From Jeongeupia chitinilytica (lineage in GTDB: Bacteria > Pseudomonadota > Gammaproteobacteria > Burkholderiales > Chitinibacteraceae), in NCBI RefSeq assembly GCF_014652315.1, contig NZ_BMYO01000008.1, positions 1 through 64,000 of the forward strand: 64,000 bases of DNA, read 5' to 3'. Shown here piece by piece: positions 44,669 to 52,663 of this stretch; positions within the stretch are counted from its first letter, which is position 1; every line of letters starts with the position of its first letter. Below the pieces are notes generated by a model. The model was not told where the DNA came from and made no database searches. It was given only the letters and a program-made list of their open reading frames with translations. The position numbers were made by a program, and so were the translations under genes.

Positions 44669-45525
44669 CAGCGGGTATCTTCTTCGATCGGCAACGGACG
44701 CTTCTCGATCAGCACCGAGTGCACGCGACGGCTGTCGGCGCGGACGATCTGGAAACGGAAGCCATCGAACTCGACGACTTCACCCCGCTTGGGGACATGG
44801 CCGAAATGCTGGGTAACGAGTCCGGCGACGGTATCGAATTCGGCATCGGAGAAACGGCTGCCGATTTCGTCGTTGAGGTCGGCGATCTCGGTCAGTCCCT
44901 TGACGCGCCAGTAGCCACGACGGTCGACGACGATGTTGTCCTCGGTTTCGTCGTAATCGTATTCGTCCTCAATATCGCCGACGATCTGCTCCATCACGTC
45001 CTCGATCGTCACGAGACCGGCGACGCCGCCGTATTCGTCGACCACGATGGCCATGTGGTTGCGGTTGTTGCGGAAATCCTTGAGCAGCACGTTCAACCGC
45101 TTGGCCTCGGGAATGAACACCGCAGGGCGCAGCATGTCGCGGACGTCGAAGTCCTCGTCACTGGCGTAGTAGCGCAGCAGATCCTTGGCGAGCAGGATGC
45201 CGAGGACGTGGTCCTTGTTGCCGTCGATGACCGGAAAGCGCGAGTGCGCGGTGTCGATGACGAAGGGGATGAAGGCGGCCGGCGGCTGGCTGATGTCGAT
45301 CACGTCCATCTGGCTGCGCGGCACCATCACGTCGCGGACCTGCATGTCGCCGACGTTGAGCACGCCTTCGATCATGCCGAGTGCATCGGCGTCGAGCAGG
45401 TGGCGCTCGAAGGCCGAATGGAGAATTTCTACGAGTTCGCCGCGGTTCTCAGGTTCCCGCAGCAGGAAATGCGTCAGTCGTTCCAGCCAGCTTGGTTTGT
45501 GACTGGGGGACGAGGGGTCGTCCAT
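44668..45525 (-). CDS. corC: CorC/HlyC-family CBS-pair protein
   Basis: The 285-aa cytoplasmic protein has two CBS domains (MVPRSQMDVIDISQP near residue 67 and VLLKDFRNNRNHMAIVVDEYGG near residue 135). A C-terminal CorC/HlyC domain of FAD-oxidase-like fold follows (VDRRGYWRVKGLTEI). It lacks the membrane DUF21 domain. It was linked to magnesium and cobalt efflux in Salmonella; the conserved operon with ybeY and lnt suggests an envelope role. Confidence 0.92.
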   Translation of the reverse strand: MDDPSSPSHKPSWLERLTHFLLREPENRGELVEILHSAFERHLLDADALGMIEGVLNVGDMQVRDVMVPRSQMDVIDISQPPAAFIPFVIDTAHSRFPVIDGNKDHVLGILLAKDLLRYYASDEDFDVRDMLRPAVFIPEAKRLNVLLKDFRNNRNHMAIVVDEYGGVAGLVTIEDVMEQIVGDIEDEYDYDETEDNIVVDRRGYWRVKGLTEIADLNDEIGSRFSDAEFDTVAGLVTQHFGHVPKRGEVVEFDGFRFQIVRADSRRVHSVLIEKRPLPIEEDTR

Positions 45526-45533
45526 GTTTGCTG

Positions 45534-46007
45534 CTACTCCGTGTCGGTACGATACGGGTCATCATACCCGAGCGTTGTGACGATTTGCGTTTCAAGCGCC
45601 TCCATTTCGTCGGCCTCGGTCTCGTCGATGTGGTCGTATCCCTGCAGATGCAACGCGCCATGAACGATCAGGTGACAATAGTGCGCTTCGAGCGGTTTTC
45701 CCTGTTCCTGCGCCTCGCGCTCGACGACCGGTGCGCACAGCACCAGATCGCCCAGCAGCGGCATGCCCTCGATCACCGGCATGTCGTCGTCGAAGGTGAA
45801 GGTCAGCACATTGGTCGCGTAGTCCTTGCCGCGGTAGTCGCGGTTCAGTTGCTGACCCTCGTCGGTATCGACAACGCGCACGGTGACTTCGGCCGTCTTC
45901 ACGCCGGGGCGCAGTGCGGCCTCGATCCAGGTTTTCAGTTGCGCCTTGCCGGGCAGGCCGGTGGCGTCGGTAGCGACTTGCAGCGCCAGTTTCAGGCGTC
46001 GGCTCAT
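45534..46007 (-). CDS. ybeY: Endoribonuclease YbeY
   Basis: The 157-aa zinc metalloprotein acts in 16S rRNA 3'-end maturation and ribosome quality control. The zinc motif H-x3-H-x5-H is intact in HGALHLQGYDH near residue 116. It sits eight bases before corC. In most relatives ybeY follows phoH directly; here an unknown gene lies between. Confidence 0.95.
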   Translation of the reverse strand: MSRRLKLALQVATDATGLPGKAQLKTWIEAALRPGVKTAEVTVRVVDTDEGQQLNRDYRGKDYATNVLTFTFDDDMPVIEGMPLLGDLVLCAPVVEREAQEQGKPLEAHYCHLIVHGALHLQGYDHIDETEADEMEALETQIVTTLGYDDPYRTDTE

Positions 46008-46039
46008 ATCAGATTCCGAGTGTCAGAGTGGGTGGAAGT

Positions 46040-46864
46040 TCAGGGAAGCAGTCCGTCAAGCACACCCATGATCGGTGTTGCTTCCCAGGCTTTGCCATTT
46101 ACGCCGAAGTCATCACAAGAAAGCGGTCCGATCCGGGCACGTGTGGCATCGATTTCGGCCGTGGCAGGCAGGTAGGGGTGGCCGTGGCGGCTGGCCAGTG
46201 CAAAACGCTGTTGGGAGGGCGTCCACACCAAGGTGTCGCGCCAGCGGTTGATGACGCTGCGGCGCTTGCCGTCCACCGGTACGCGATGCAGCTGATAGCC
46301 GATCTCGATGCGGGGGATTCGACCCGGATGCAGGTGGGGCAGAACGTGGAGTTCGTAATCGGCATCGGCCATGACCCACTGGTGAGCAGACAGCGTTTCC
46401 AGCAGCAATGGCCTGCACTGACCCGCGTTCGCGTCGAAAACCAGCCACAGGCGCTGTTGGACGCCGGTACCCCGGACTCCCGTGGTCGTCAGGCTCAGTT
46501 GGGCGGCACGATCGGCGAACAATCGAAGCGGGCCGAGCCGGTTTTCACCATACCAGGAGGTGATTGCCAGGCGGTGTTCGCTGGTCTGCCCCGGATTGAA
46601 CCACATGTACAGGGACTGATCGGCGGTGTAGGCGTACAGGCATGGTGGCGTCGGGTAGCCGTTGAGGCTGACGCGACGACAGCCGGTGGCTGCAACCGAC
46701 GCGGCAGCGATGGCGTCGTCGGGGAGATGTTGCCCGAGCGGCAATGCATGCGGAACCGCAACCGTTTCACCGGCATAGGGCGTCGCGTACACCGGTGCGA
46801 GACCCAGTGCCGCCAGCATCAGGAATGCCAGTGTGCCCCGACGGTTCAGGGCCGGTCTGATCAC
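46040..46864 (-). CDS. Secreted protein of unknown function inserted between phoH and ybeY
   Basis: The 274-aa product has a signal peptide (about 1-28, ending PVYAT) and four cysteines (GCRRVSLNGYPTPPC, QCRP and SCDDF) that could form disulfides. It has no motif that I recognise. It overlaps phoH by four bases (ATGA), so it is translated from the same mRNA. The phoH-ybeY pair is usually adjacent, so this is a lineage-specific insertion. Codon use is like that of the neighbours. Confidence 0.7.
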   Translation of the reverse strand: MIRPALNRRGTLAFLMLAALGLAPVYATPYAGETVAVPHALPLGQHLPDDAIAAASVAATGCRRVSLNGYPTPPCLYAYTADQSLYMWFNPGQTSEHRLAITSWYGENRLGPLRLFADRAAQLSLTTTGVRGTGVQQRLWLVFDANAGQCRPLLLETLSAHQWVMADADYELHVLPHLHPGRIPRIEIGYQLHRVPVDGKRRSVINRWRDTLVWTPSQQRFALASRHGHPYLPATAEIDATRARIGPLSCDDFGVNGKAWEATPIMGVLDGLLP

Positions 46865-47877
46865 CCTTGTACGCCGTTATTTCGTGCAGCGGCTTCCCGT
46901 TCGGCCTTCTTCTGCGCGGCTTCCTGTTCGCGCTGCTTGGCGGCACGCTCGTAGGCATCGACGATCTTTTGCACCAGCGGATGGCGGACGACGTCGGCGC
47001 TGGTGAAGTGGTGGATGCCGATGCCGCGTACGCCCTTGAGTACGTCCTGCGCGTCGACGAGACCGGACTTCTGGTTCTTCGGCAGGTCGGTCTGGGTCGG
47101 GTCGCCGGTGATCACAGCCTTGGAGCCGAAGCCGATCCGGGTCAGGAACATCTTCATCTGCTCGGGCGAGCTGTTCTGCGCTTCGTCGAGGATCACGAAC
47201 GAGTGGTTCAGCGTGCGGCCGCGCATGAAGGCCAGCGGGGCGATCTCGATCACGCCCTTTTCGAACATCCGCGTCACCTTGTCGAAGCCCATCAGGTCGT
47301 ACAGCGCGTCGTACAGCGGCCGCAGATAGGGGTCGACCTTCTGCACCAGATCGCCGGGCAGGAAGCCGAGCTTCTCGCCGGCTTCGACGGCCGGACGCAC
47401 CAGCACCAGCCGTTTGACCGCATCGCGTTCGAGCGCGTCGACGGCGCTGGCGACCGCCAGATAGGTCTTGCCGGTGCCGGCAGGGCCGATGCCGAAGGTG
47501 ATGTCGTGCTCCTGAATTGCCTTCAGATACAGGTTTTGCCCCGGCGTGCGTCCCTTGAGGTCGGCGCGGCGGGTTTTCAGTTGCGGCGCGTCCGGGCCGG
47601 CCGGGAAGTCGGCCGGCGTGCGGCTCATTTCGATCAGGCCGAGCTGGACCGTGTCGATGTCCAGCGCTTCGGTGGCCTGAAAGTAGAAGTATTCGAGCGC
47701 GTCGAGCGCGGTCCGCACCTGCGGTGCTTCGCCCGAGACACGGAAGTGCGCGTCGCGGCGGACGATGTTGACGTCGAGCGCGGTTTCGATCTGCTTGAGG
47801 TTCTCGTCGAGCACGCCGCACAGGTTGGCGAGGCGGGCGTTGTCGACGGGCTGGAAGGAAATCTTGTCGGTATGCAA
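46861..47877 (-). CDS. phoH: PhoH-like ATPase
   Basis: The 338-aa cytoplasmic protein of the PhoH/YbeZ family has an N-terminal KH-like region and a RecA-type ATPase domain. Walker A is GPAGTGKTYLA near residue 133 and Walker B is FVILDEAQNSS near residue 232. YbeZ proteins work with YbeY in rRNA processing. The charged C-terminal tail (about 35 residues) is longer than usual. Confidence 0.94.
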   Translation of the reverse strand: MHTDKISFQPVDNARLANLCGVLDENLKQIETALDVNIVRRDAHFRVSGEAPQVRTALDALEYFYFQATEALDIDTVQLGLIEMSRTPADFPAGPDAPQLKTRRADLKGRTPGQNLYLKAIQEHDITFGIGPAGTGKTYLAVASAVDALERDAVKRLVLVRPAVEAGEKLGFLPGDLVQKVDPYLRPLYDALYDLMGFDKVTRMFEKGVIEIAPLAFMRGRTLNHSFVILDEAQNSSPEQMKMFLTRIGFGSKAVITGDPTQTDLPKNQKSGLVDAQDVLKGVRGIGIHHFTSADVVRHPLVQKIVDAYERAAKQREQEAAQKKAEREAAARNNGVQG

Positions 47878-47902
47878 AGCGGTTCCTGAAGGCTGGATGG
47901 CG

Positions 47903-48325
47903 CTACTTGAGCGTCAGGACGAGAAAGCCGGCGATCATCAGCGTGGCGCCCAGCGCAATGCGCCACGTCAGCGGCTCGCCGAGCAGGGTGAAGGCCAGCA
48001 GCAGCGTGATCAGCACGCTGGATTTGTCGACCAGCGCGACACCGGACACCGGGCCGAGCTTGACCGCACGGTAGTAACACAGCCACGACGCCATGGTCGC
48101 GGCCCCGGAAAACAGCAGCAGTGCCCAGTCGCGTCCGGACAGCCGTCCGGCTTCGCGCCAGTAGCCGAAGGTGGTGGCGTGGACGGCCACCAGACCGAAG
48201 ATCACCGCAGTCCGGACTGCCAGTGCCAGATCACCGCTGACGCGTGCCAGTCCGGCCTTGGCCGACACGGCGACCACGCCGGCGAACAGGGCCGAACCGA
48301 GCGCATAGCCGATCCAGCCCGGCAT
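47903..48325 (-). CDS. EamA/DMT-family small membrane transporter
   Basis: The 140-aa protein has about four to five hydrophobic helices and one EamA-type repeat, with the typical end LLGEPLTWRIALGATLMIAGFLVL. At half the size of standard DMT exporters it probably works as a dimer. The ATG begins one base after the stop of the YecA-family gene. Substrate is unknown. Confidence 0.8.
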   Translation of the reverse strand: MPGWIGYALGSALFAGVVAVSAKAGLARVSGDLALAVRTAVIFGLVAVHATTFGYWREAGRLSGRDWALLLFSGAATMASWLCYYRAVKLGPVSGVALVDKSSVLITLLLAFTLLGEPLTWRIALGATLMIAGFLVLTLK

Positions 48326-48326
48326 G

Positions 48327-48947
48327 TCAGTGGCGGCGGTGGCCGCTGCGCGGCGCCGCGGCCTCGAGCCGAGCCAGCCAGAATGCGCGCAGCACCGGAA
48401 TGATGTCCGGCAGCGCCGCGGCCAGCTCGTGTTCGAATTCGGCGAGGTTGTCGCCATCGGCCGTCATCGCCTCGCGCGCTTCGTCGTCGGCACAGTCGAA
48501 GATCGGCGCCAGCAACTGGGCGATTTCGTCGTCGTCCATTGCCGGTTGCCACGCCTCGGGCGCCATGGCCGTACCGAGCATGAAACCGTAGCACCACTGC
48601 TGGACGATGTCGGTGCCGGTCTCCTCGTCGACGTAGACCAGCGGTGTGAACGCCGGCATGTCGCCGACCAGTTCGTCGCCGAGCTGGTTGTAGTAACGCA
48701 GGATCAGGTCCTCGATGCGGGTCTGTTGTGCCGCCGATGCGAACTTCGGCGTCTGTCCCTGTTCGCCCCAGACCTGTGCCAGCCATGCAGCCGGTTCGGG
48801 TTCGCGCGGGCCGACGCGGATGGCGGTGAGGAAGCCGTGCAGCATCGACAGGTCCATGCACTCGTCACCGGTGGCATCGGACTCGAGAAAGGCCGCGAGT
48901 TCGTCGAGTTCGGCGTCGGACAGTGGCGGTTCGGGTTTGAATTTCAT
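48327..48947 (-). CDS. YecA/UPF0149-family protein
   Basis: The product is 206 aa, acidic and helical. It has the family start LSDAELDELAAFLES and the segment MLHGFLTAIRVGP near residue 40, the best conserved part of UPF0149. The C-terminal zinc-binding SEC-C motif of longer YecA proteins is missing. Biochemical function is unknown. It is packed tightly between small membrane-protein genes. Confidence 0.85.
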   Translation of the reverse strand: MKFKPEPPLSDAELDELAAFLESDATGDECMDLSMLHGFLTAIRVGPREPEPAAWLAQVWGEQGQTPKFASAAQQTRIEDLILRYYNQLGDELVGDMPAFTPLVYVDEETGTDIVQQWCYGFMLGTAMAPEAWQPAMDDDEIAQLLAPIFDCADDEAREAMTADGDNLAEFEHELAAALPDIIPVLRAFWLARLEAAAPRSGHRRH

Positions 48948-48963
48948 GCGGATGCAGTGCTCG

Positions 48964-49263
48964 CTAGGAATGAGGGTCCGAGGTGTTGCTGAGTTTTTCG
49001 ACTAGCAGTTTCTCGCACAGTTTGAAAACAAGGTAGAGCAACAGGGCCAGCACGCCGTGGAGCAACAGTTCGGCCAGTTGCTCGATTGCGCCATTCATCA
49101 CGGCCAGCCAGCCGTGCTGCCAGAGCAGGTTCAGATTGGCCGACAGCAGCATTACCAGATTGACCGACACCGCGCCGAAACCGATGAAGCTGACGGCCAT
49201 CAGCGCCAGCGTGGCCAGCGGATGGCGTTTGAGGAAGCGCACCGCGCACAGCCGGATGTGCAT
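48964..49263 (-). CDS. Small membrane protein of unknown function
   Basis: The 99-aa product has two clear hydrophobic helices (LATLALMAVSFIGFGAVSVNLVMLL and LLHGVLALLLYLVFKL) and a charged end. It matches no family that I know. The gene lies 16 bases before the YecA-family gene and is probably part of its operon. Confidence 0.65.
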   Translation of the reverse strand: MHIRLCAVRFLKRHPLATLALMAVSFIGFGAVSVNLVMLLSANLNLLWQHGWLAVMNGAIEQLAELLLHGVLALLLYLVFKLCEKLLVEKLSNTSDPHS

Positions 49264-49333
49264 GACGATACTCCATCAAGGAGACTGTCTGCAGCATAGC
49301 CTGCGTGGATGCTGACTTCGATCGGCACCCTGA

Positions 49334-50686
49334 TCAGAGGGCGGCGGTCTCGTGCGTGACGATCTCGCCCTTGAGGCTGTGCGAGAACGATTTGGTCACG
49401 TAAACCTCGGCAAACTGGCCGATCAGCCGCGGCTGGCCGACGAAGTTGACGATGCGGTTGTTGTCGGTGCGGCCGGCCAGCTCGTTCGGGTCCTTCTTCG
49501 AAATGCCTTCGATCAGCACACGCTGTACGGTGCCGACCATCGCCTGGTTCACTTCCTGCGCCAGCTCCTCGATGCGGGCTTGCAGGCGCATCAGCCGTTT
49601 GGTCTTCACGTCCTGTGGCACGTCGTCGGGCAGGTCGGCGGCCGGCGTGCCCGGGCGCATGCTGTAGATGAAGCTGAAGCTGGCGTCGAAACGCACGTCC
49701 TCGATCAGCTTCATCGTGCGTTCGAAGTCGTCGTCGGTCTCGCCGGGGAAGCCGACGATGAAGTCGCTCGACAGGCAGATGTCCGGCCGCGCTTCGCGCA
49801 GCTTGCGCACCAGACTCTTGTATTCGAGTGTGGTGTAGCCGCGCTTCATGTTCACCAGCGTGCGGTCCGAGCCGGCCTGCACCGGCAGATGCAGGTGCGA
49901 CACCAGCTTGGGCAGCGTGCGGTAGCAGTCGACGATGCGCTGGGTCATCTCGCGCGGGTGGCTCGTCGTGTAGCGGATGCGCTCGATACCGGGGATTTCG
50001 TGCACGTATTCGAGCAGGGTGGCGAAATCGGCGATCTCGTCGTCGTCACCATCGAGCACCTTGCCGCGATAGGCGTTGACGTTCTGGCCCAGCAGCGTCA
50101 CTTCCTTGACGCCCTGCTGCGCCAGCCCGGCGACTTCGGCGAGCACGTCCTCGAACGGCCGGCTGACTTCCTGGCCGCGCGTGTACGGCACGATGCAGAA
50201 CGAGCAGAACTTCGAGCAGCCCTCCATGATCGACACGAAGGCCGTGGCGCCGTCGACCTGCGCGGGCGGCAGGTGGTCGAACTTTTCGATCTCGGGGAAG
50301 CTGATGTCGACCTGGCTGGTGCCGGTGGCGCGTTTCTGCGCGATCAGCTCGGGCAGCCGGTGCAGCGTCTGCGGGCCGAAGACGACGTCGACGTACGGTG
50401 CGCGCTTGACGATTTCCTCGCCTTCCTGCGACGCGACACAGCCGCCGACGCCGATGACGAGGTTCGGGTTCTTGAGCTTGAGCTCCTTGATCCGGCCGAG
50501 GTCGGAGAACACCTTCTCCTGCGCCTTTTCGCGCACGCTACAGGTGTTGAACAGGATGACGTCGGCGTCTTCCGGGGAGTCGGTCTTGGTCAGGCCGTCG
50601 GTGGCGTTCAGGAGGTCCACCATCTTGTCCGAGTCGTACTCGTTCATCTGGCAGCCGAAGGTCTTGATGAATACTTTCTTGCTCAT
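49334..50686 (-). CDS. miaB: tRNA-2-methylthio-N6-isopentenyladenosine synthase MiaB
   Basis: The 450-aa radical-SAM methylthiotransferase modifies A37 of tRNAs reading UNN codons. The N-terminal domain holds cluster cysteines in TFGCQMNEYDSD, FNTCSVREKA and GVGGCVASQEG. The radical-SAM motif is CSKFCSFC near residue 155, and a TRAM domain closes the protein. The start MSKKVFIKTFG overlaps the preceding stop (ATGA). In this genome miaB is separated from phoH by several small genes. Confidence 0.96.
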   Translation of the reverse strand: MSKKVFIKTFGCQMNEYDSDKMVDLLNATDGLTKTDSPEDADVILFNTCSVREKAQEKVFSDLGRIKELKLKNPNLVIGVGGCVASQEGEEIVKRAPYVDVVFGPQTLHRLPELIAQKRATGTSQVDISFPEIEKFDHLPPAQVDGATAFVSIMEGCSKFCSFCIVPYTRGQEVSRPFEDVLAEVAGLAQQGVKEVTLLGQNVNAYRGKVLDGDDDEIADFATLLEYVHEIPGIERIRYTTSHPREMTQRIVDCYRTLPKLVSHLHLPVQAGSDRTLVNMKRGYTTLEYKSLVRKLREARPDICLSSDFIVGFPGETDDDFERTMKLIEDVRFDASFSFIYSMRPGTPAADLPDDVPQDVKTKRLMRLQARIEELAQEVNQAMVGTVQRVLIEGISKKDPNELAGRTDNNRIVNFVGQPRLIGQFAEVYVTKSFSHSLKGEIVTHETAAL

Positions 50687-51051
50687 TCTTGCGTTCTTAA
50701 CTGAGGTTCGGTGGCGGTCACGAAGCTGGGCTTCTCGAAACGCTGTTTGAGGTTGGCGTATTCCTCGTTGCCGAGGAACCAGATGCGCCAGGCGAAGCCG
50801 GTACTCTTTTCGATCTGGTACCAGACCTTCGAGTCCTTGGGCATCTGCAGGACCTGTTGCGGGACCAGCAGCGCACCGGCGGCGTTGTAGATGCGCAGAC
50901 CCGGCGCGGTGCGGTAGACCTCGCCGTCGATCTTGACGCTCTGCATCGGGCTGTAGGCTTCGAGTTCGCCGAGCTGGCCGGCGGGCGGCAGCATGCGCTG
51001 GGCAAACGCCGAACCGGCAACGGCAACGAGCAGCAGGGCAGCGAGGCGCAT
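50683..51051 (-). CDS. Secreted protein of unknown function upstream of miaB
   Basis: The 122-aa protein has a signal peptide (1-17, ending GSAFA) and a small beta-rich mature part (IDGEVYRTAPGLRIYN onward) without recognised motifs. Its stop overlaps the miaB start, so the two are co-translated. The ATG at 51051 is preferred for the signal peptide; a TTG 13 codons upstream is possible. Confidence 0.68.
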   Translation of the reverse strand: MRLAALLLVAVAGSAFAQRMLPPAGQLGELEAYSPMQSVKIDGEVYRTAPGLRIYNAAGALLVPQQVLQMPKDSKVWYQIEKSTGFAWRIWFLGNEEYANLKQRFEKPSFVTATEPQLRTQE

Positions 51052-51162
51052 GGAGGCAACCGGCAGGATGTAAACCGGGTATGGTATCAAGCAAGTGCTT
51101 GATCTGAAAGCAGGTCGGGGCCGGATCGGGCCGAAATCCGGCTTTGTCCGACAGTCGTCGCG

Positions 51163-51375
51163 CTAGCCGTGTTCGACGACGCGGACCTTGCAGGTGAAGA
51201 CCGACTCGTCGTCGGTGTAGTGTTCGTCGACAAAGCCCAGCGTGTAGTCCAGATCGGTGAGTGCGTCCTCGAGCTCCGTCGCGTCCTGCGACGAGGTGAG
51301 CTCGAGTTCGATCGTGATCTGGACCTTGAGCCGGTGGCGCGGCTCGTGCCCGGGGAAGGGCAGCACGTCGCTCAT
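51163..51375 (-). CDS. Small acidic conserved-type protein
   Basis: The 70-aa cytoplasmic product contains a beta-alpha pattern (LKVQITIELELTSSQDATELEDALTDLDYTLGF) and no cofactor motif. It lies 31 bases after the GlsB-type gene on the same strand. Function is unknown, and a regulatory or ACT-like fold is only a guess. Confidence 0.6.
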   Translation of the reverse strand: MSDVLPFPGHEPRHRLKVQITIELELTSSQDATELEDALTDLDYTLGFVDEHYTDDESVFTCKVRVVEHG

Positions 51376-51406
51376 CGCAGGCCCTGTAGGGTCCGTGTGG
51401 TCCGGC

Positions 51407-51673
51407 TTACTTGAATACGCCGACCAGCTTGAGCACCCAGATCAGCACCACCGCGCCGAGAATGCCGAATGCAAGGCCGGCCAGCGAGAAGCCGCCCGCC
51501 GACTGGGCCGAACCGATGCCGAGCAGGTCGCCGAAGACCCAGCGGCCCAGCGCCGAACCGACGATACCGACGATGATGTTGGCGATCGCGCCCTGCTGCG
51601 AGTCGGTGCCCATGACCTTGCTGGCAAGCCAGCCGATCAGCGCCCCGACGATGATTGCAATGATCCAGCCCAT
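51407..51673 (-). CDS. GlsB/YeaQ/YmgE-family stress-associated membrane protein
   Basis: The 88-aa protein has three glycine-rich membrane helices and the family pattern IVGALIGWLASKVMG, followed by NIIVGIVGSALGRWVFG. These transglycosylase-associated proteins are often induced in stationary phase; their action is not known. It is isolated by a terminator upstream. Confidence 0.88.
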   Translation of the reverse strand: MGWIIAIIVGALIGWLASKVMGTDSQQGAIANIIVGIVGSALGRWVFGDLLGIGSAQSAGGFSLAGLAFGILGAVVLIWVLKLVGVFK

Positions 51674-51737
51674 GATGATCGTTCCGGTTTGGTTGTGGTG
51701 CTTTCAGCGTAGACCGTTGTCGGCTGGCAACCAAACG

Positions 51738-51759
51738 AAAAGGCCCGCCGAGGCGGGCC
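51738..51759 (-). terminator. Terminator of the YfaZ-like gene
   Basis: GGCCCGCC and GGCGGGCC form an 8-bp stem. On the minus strand it is followed by CTTTTCGTTT. Confidence 0.75.
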
Positions 51760-51773
51760 GGGATGGCGCGGGG

Positions 51774-52310
51774 TCAGAACTTCAGGGCGACGCCGGCGTA
51801 GACGCCGTTGGCCAGTTCGGCCGAAGGCTGGCCGTCCTTCGAATCGATGTTGACGTACTTGTAGCCGACGTCGGCACCGAGGTTCTTGGTGATGTTGAAG
51901 CGCACGCCAGCCTTGGCTTCGGTGTACGACTGGATGCCGTTGGAGAGCGAGTCCGGCGAGTAATAGCCTTCGCCGTAGACGACGAAACGCTCGCCGAGCG
52001 GCACCGAGATGCCGCCGCCGATGGCGCCGGCGTAGCCGGTGGTGGCGTTCTGCGGGTCGAGGTACATCACCTTGCCGCCCAGCGTCAGCAGCGCCTTGCC
52101 CAGCGGTACGCCAACCCCGATGCCGATGCCTGCCGCATCGCCCTTGTCGTCGTTGTGGGTCCAGTCGGCGGTGAAGCCCAGCCCGGCCTTGTTGATGTCG
52201 GCCGACGCAGCGATGTAGTCCTCGCCCGCAATCACCGACATGCCGGCGGCCGATGCGCCGGCGCTGACGAGGGCGGCGCCGAGGGTGACGGCGATAAGTG
52301 GCTTTTTCAT
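51774..52310 (-). CDS. YfaZ-family outer-membrane protein
   Basis: The 178-aa protein has a signal peptide (1-21) and a mature chain of alternating beta-strands that ends in VYAGVALKF, with the C-terminal phenylalanine typical of outer-membrane barrels. Gly-rich strands such as GYAGAIGGGISVPLGERFVVYGEGYY match YfaZ-type small barrels. Function is unknown. GGAG precedes the ATG by eight bases. Confidence 0.75.
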   Translation of the reverse strand: MKKPLIAVTLGAALVSAGASAAGMSVIAGEDYIAASADINKAGLGFTADWTHNDDKGDAAGIGIGVGVPLGKALLTLGGKVMYLDPQNATTGYAGAIGGGISVPLGERFVVYGEGYYSPDSLSNGIQSYTEAKAGVRFNITKNLGADVGYKYVNIDSKDGQPSAELANGVYAGVALKF

Positions 52311-52477
52311 GCGTGCTGCTCCGGGCTGGTCGGCAAATGGGCGGCCAGTGTAGCGAGCGGCCCGAGCGCCCCGGGCGGGAGGATTTACGCTTGGTAAAAA
52401 ATCACTCAGGTTGTTGTGTGCAACCAGTTGTGCCCGCGTCATGGCCGCGTTGCCGCATGTGCGGAGGGGGAAAACAA

Positions 52478-52509
52478 AAACCCCCGAGAGCCAAAGCTTT
52501 CGGGGGTTT
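52478..52509 (-). terminator. Terminator downstream of tRNA-Met
   Basis: A 13-bp stem with one G-U pair (AAACCCCCGAGAG with CTTTCGGGGGTTT) is followed on the minus strand by TTTTTGTTTT. Confidence 0.88.
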
Positions 52510-52542
52510 CTGAACTTCCTCGGTTGCCCTTGGAAGCGTATC

Positions 52543-52619
52543 TGGTGGCTATGACGGGACTCGAACCTGTGACCCCAGCATTATGAGTGCTGTGCTCTAA
52601 CCGACTGAGCTACATAGCC
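52543..52619 (-). tRNA. tRNA-Met (anticodon CAT, elongator type)
   Basis: The minus strand folds as a full cloverleaf. The acceptor stem is GGCTATG with CATAGCC, the anticodon loop is ACTCATAAT, the T-arm is GGTTCGAGTCC, and the 3' end includes discriminator A and an encoded CCA. The first acceptor pair is G-C, unlike the mismatched end of initiator tRNA, so an elongator tRNA is likely. Confidence 0.95.
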
Positions 52620-52663
52620 ATGAGAGGCGAGATAATGGCGTGATCGGCGACGGCTGTCAAGCG

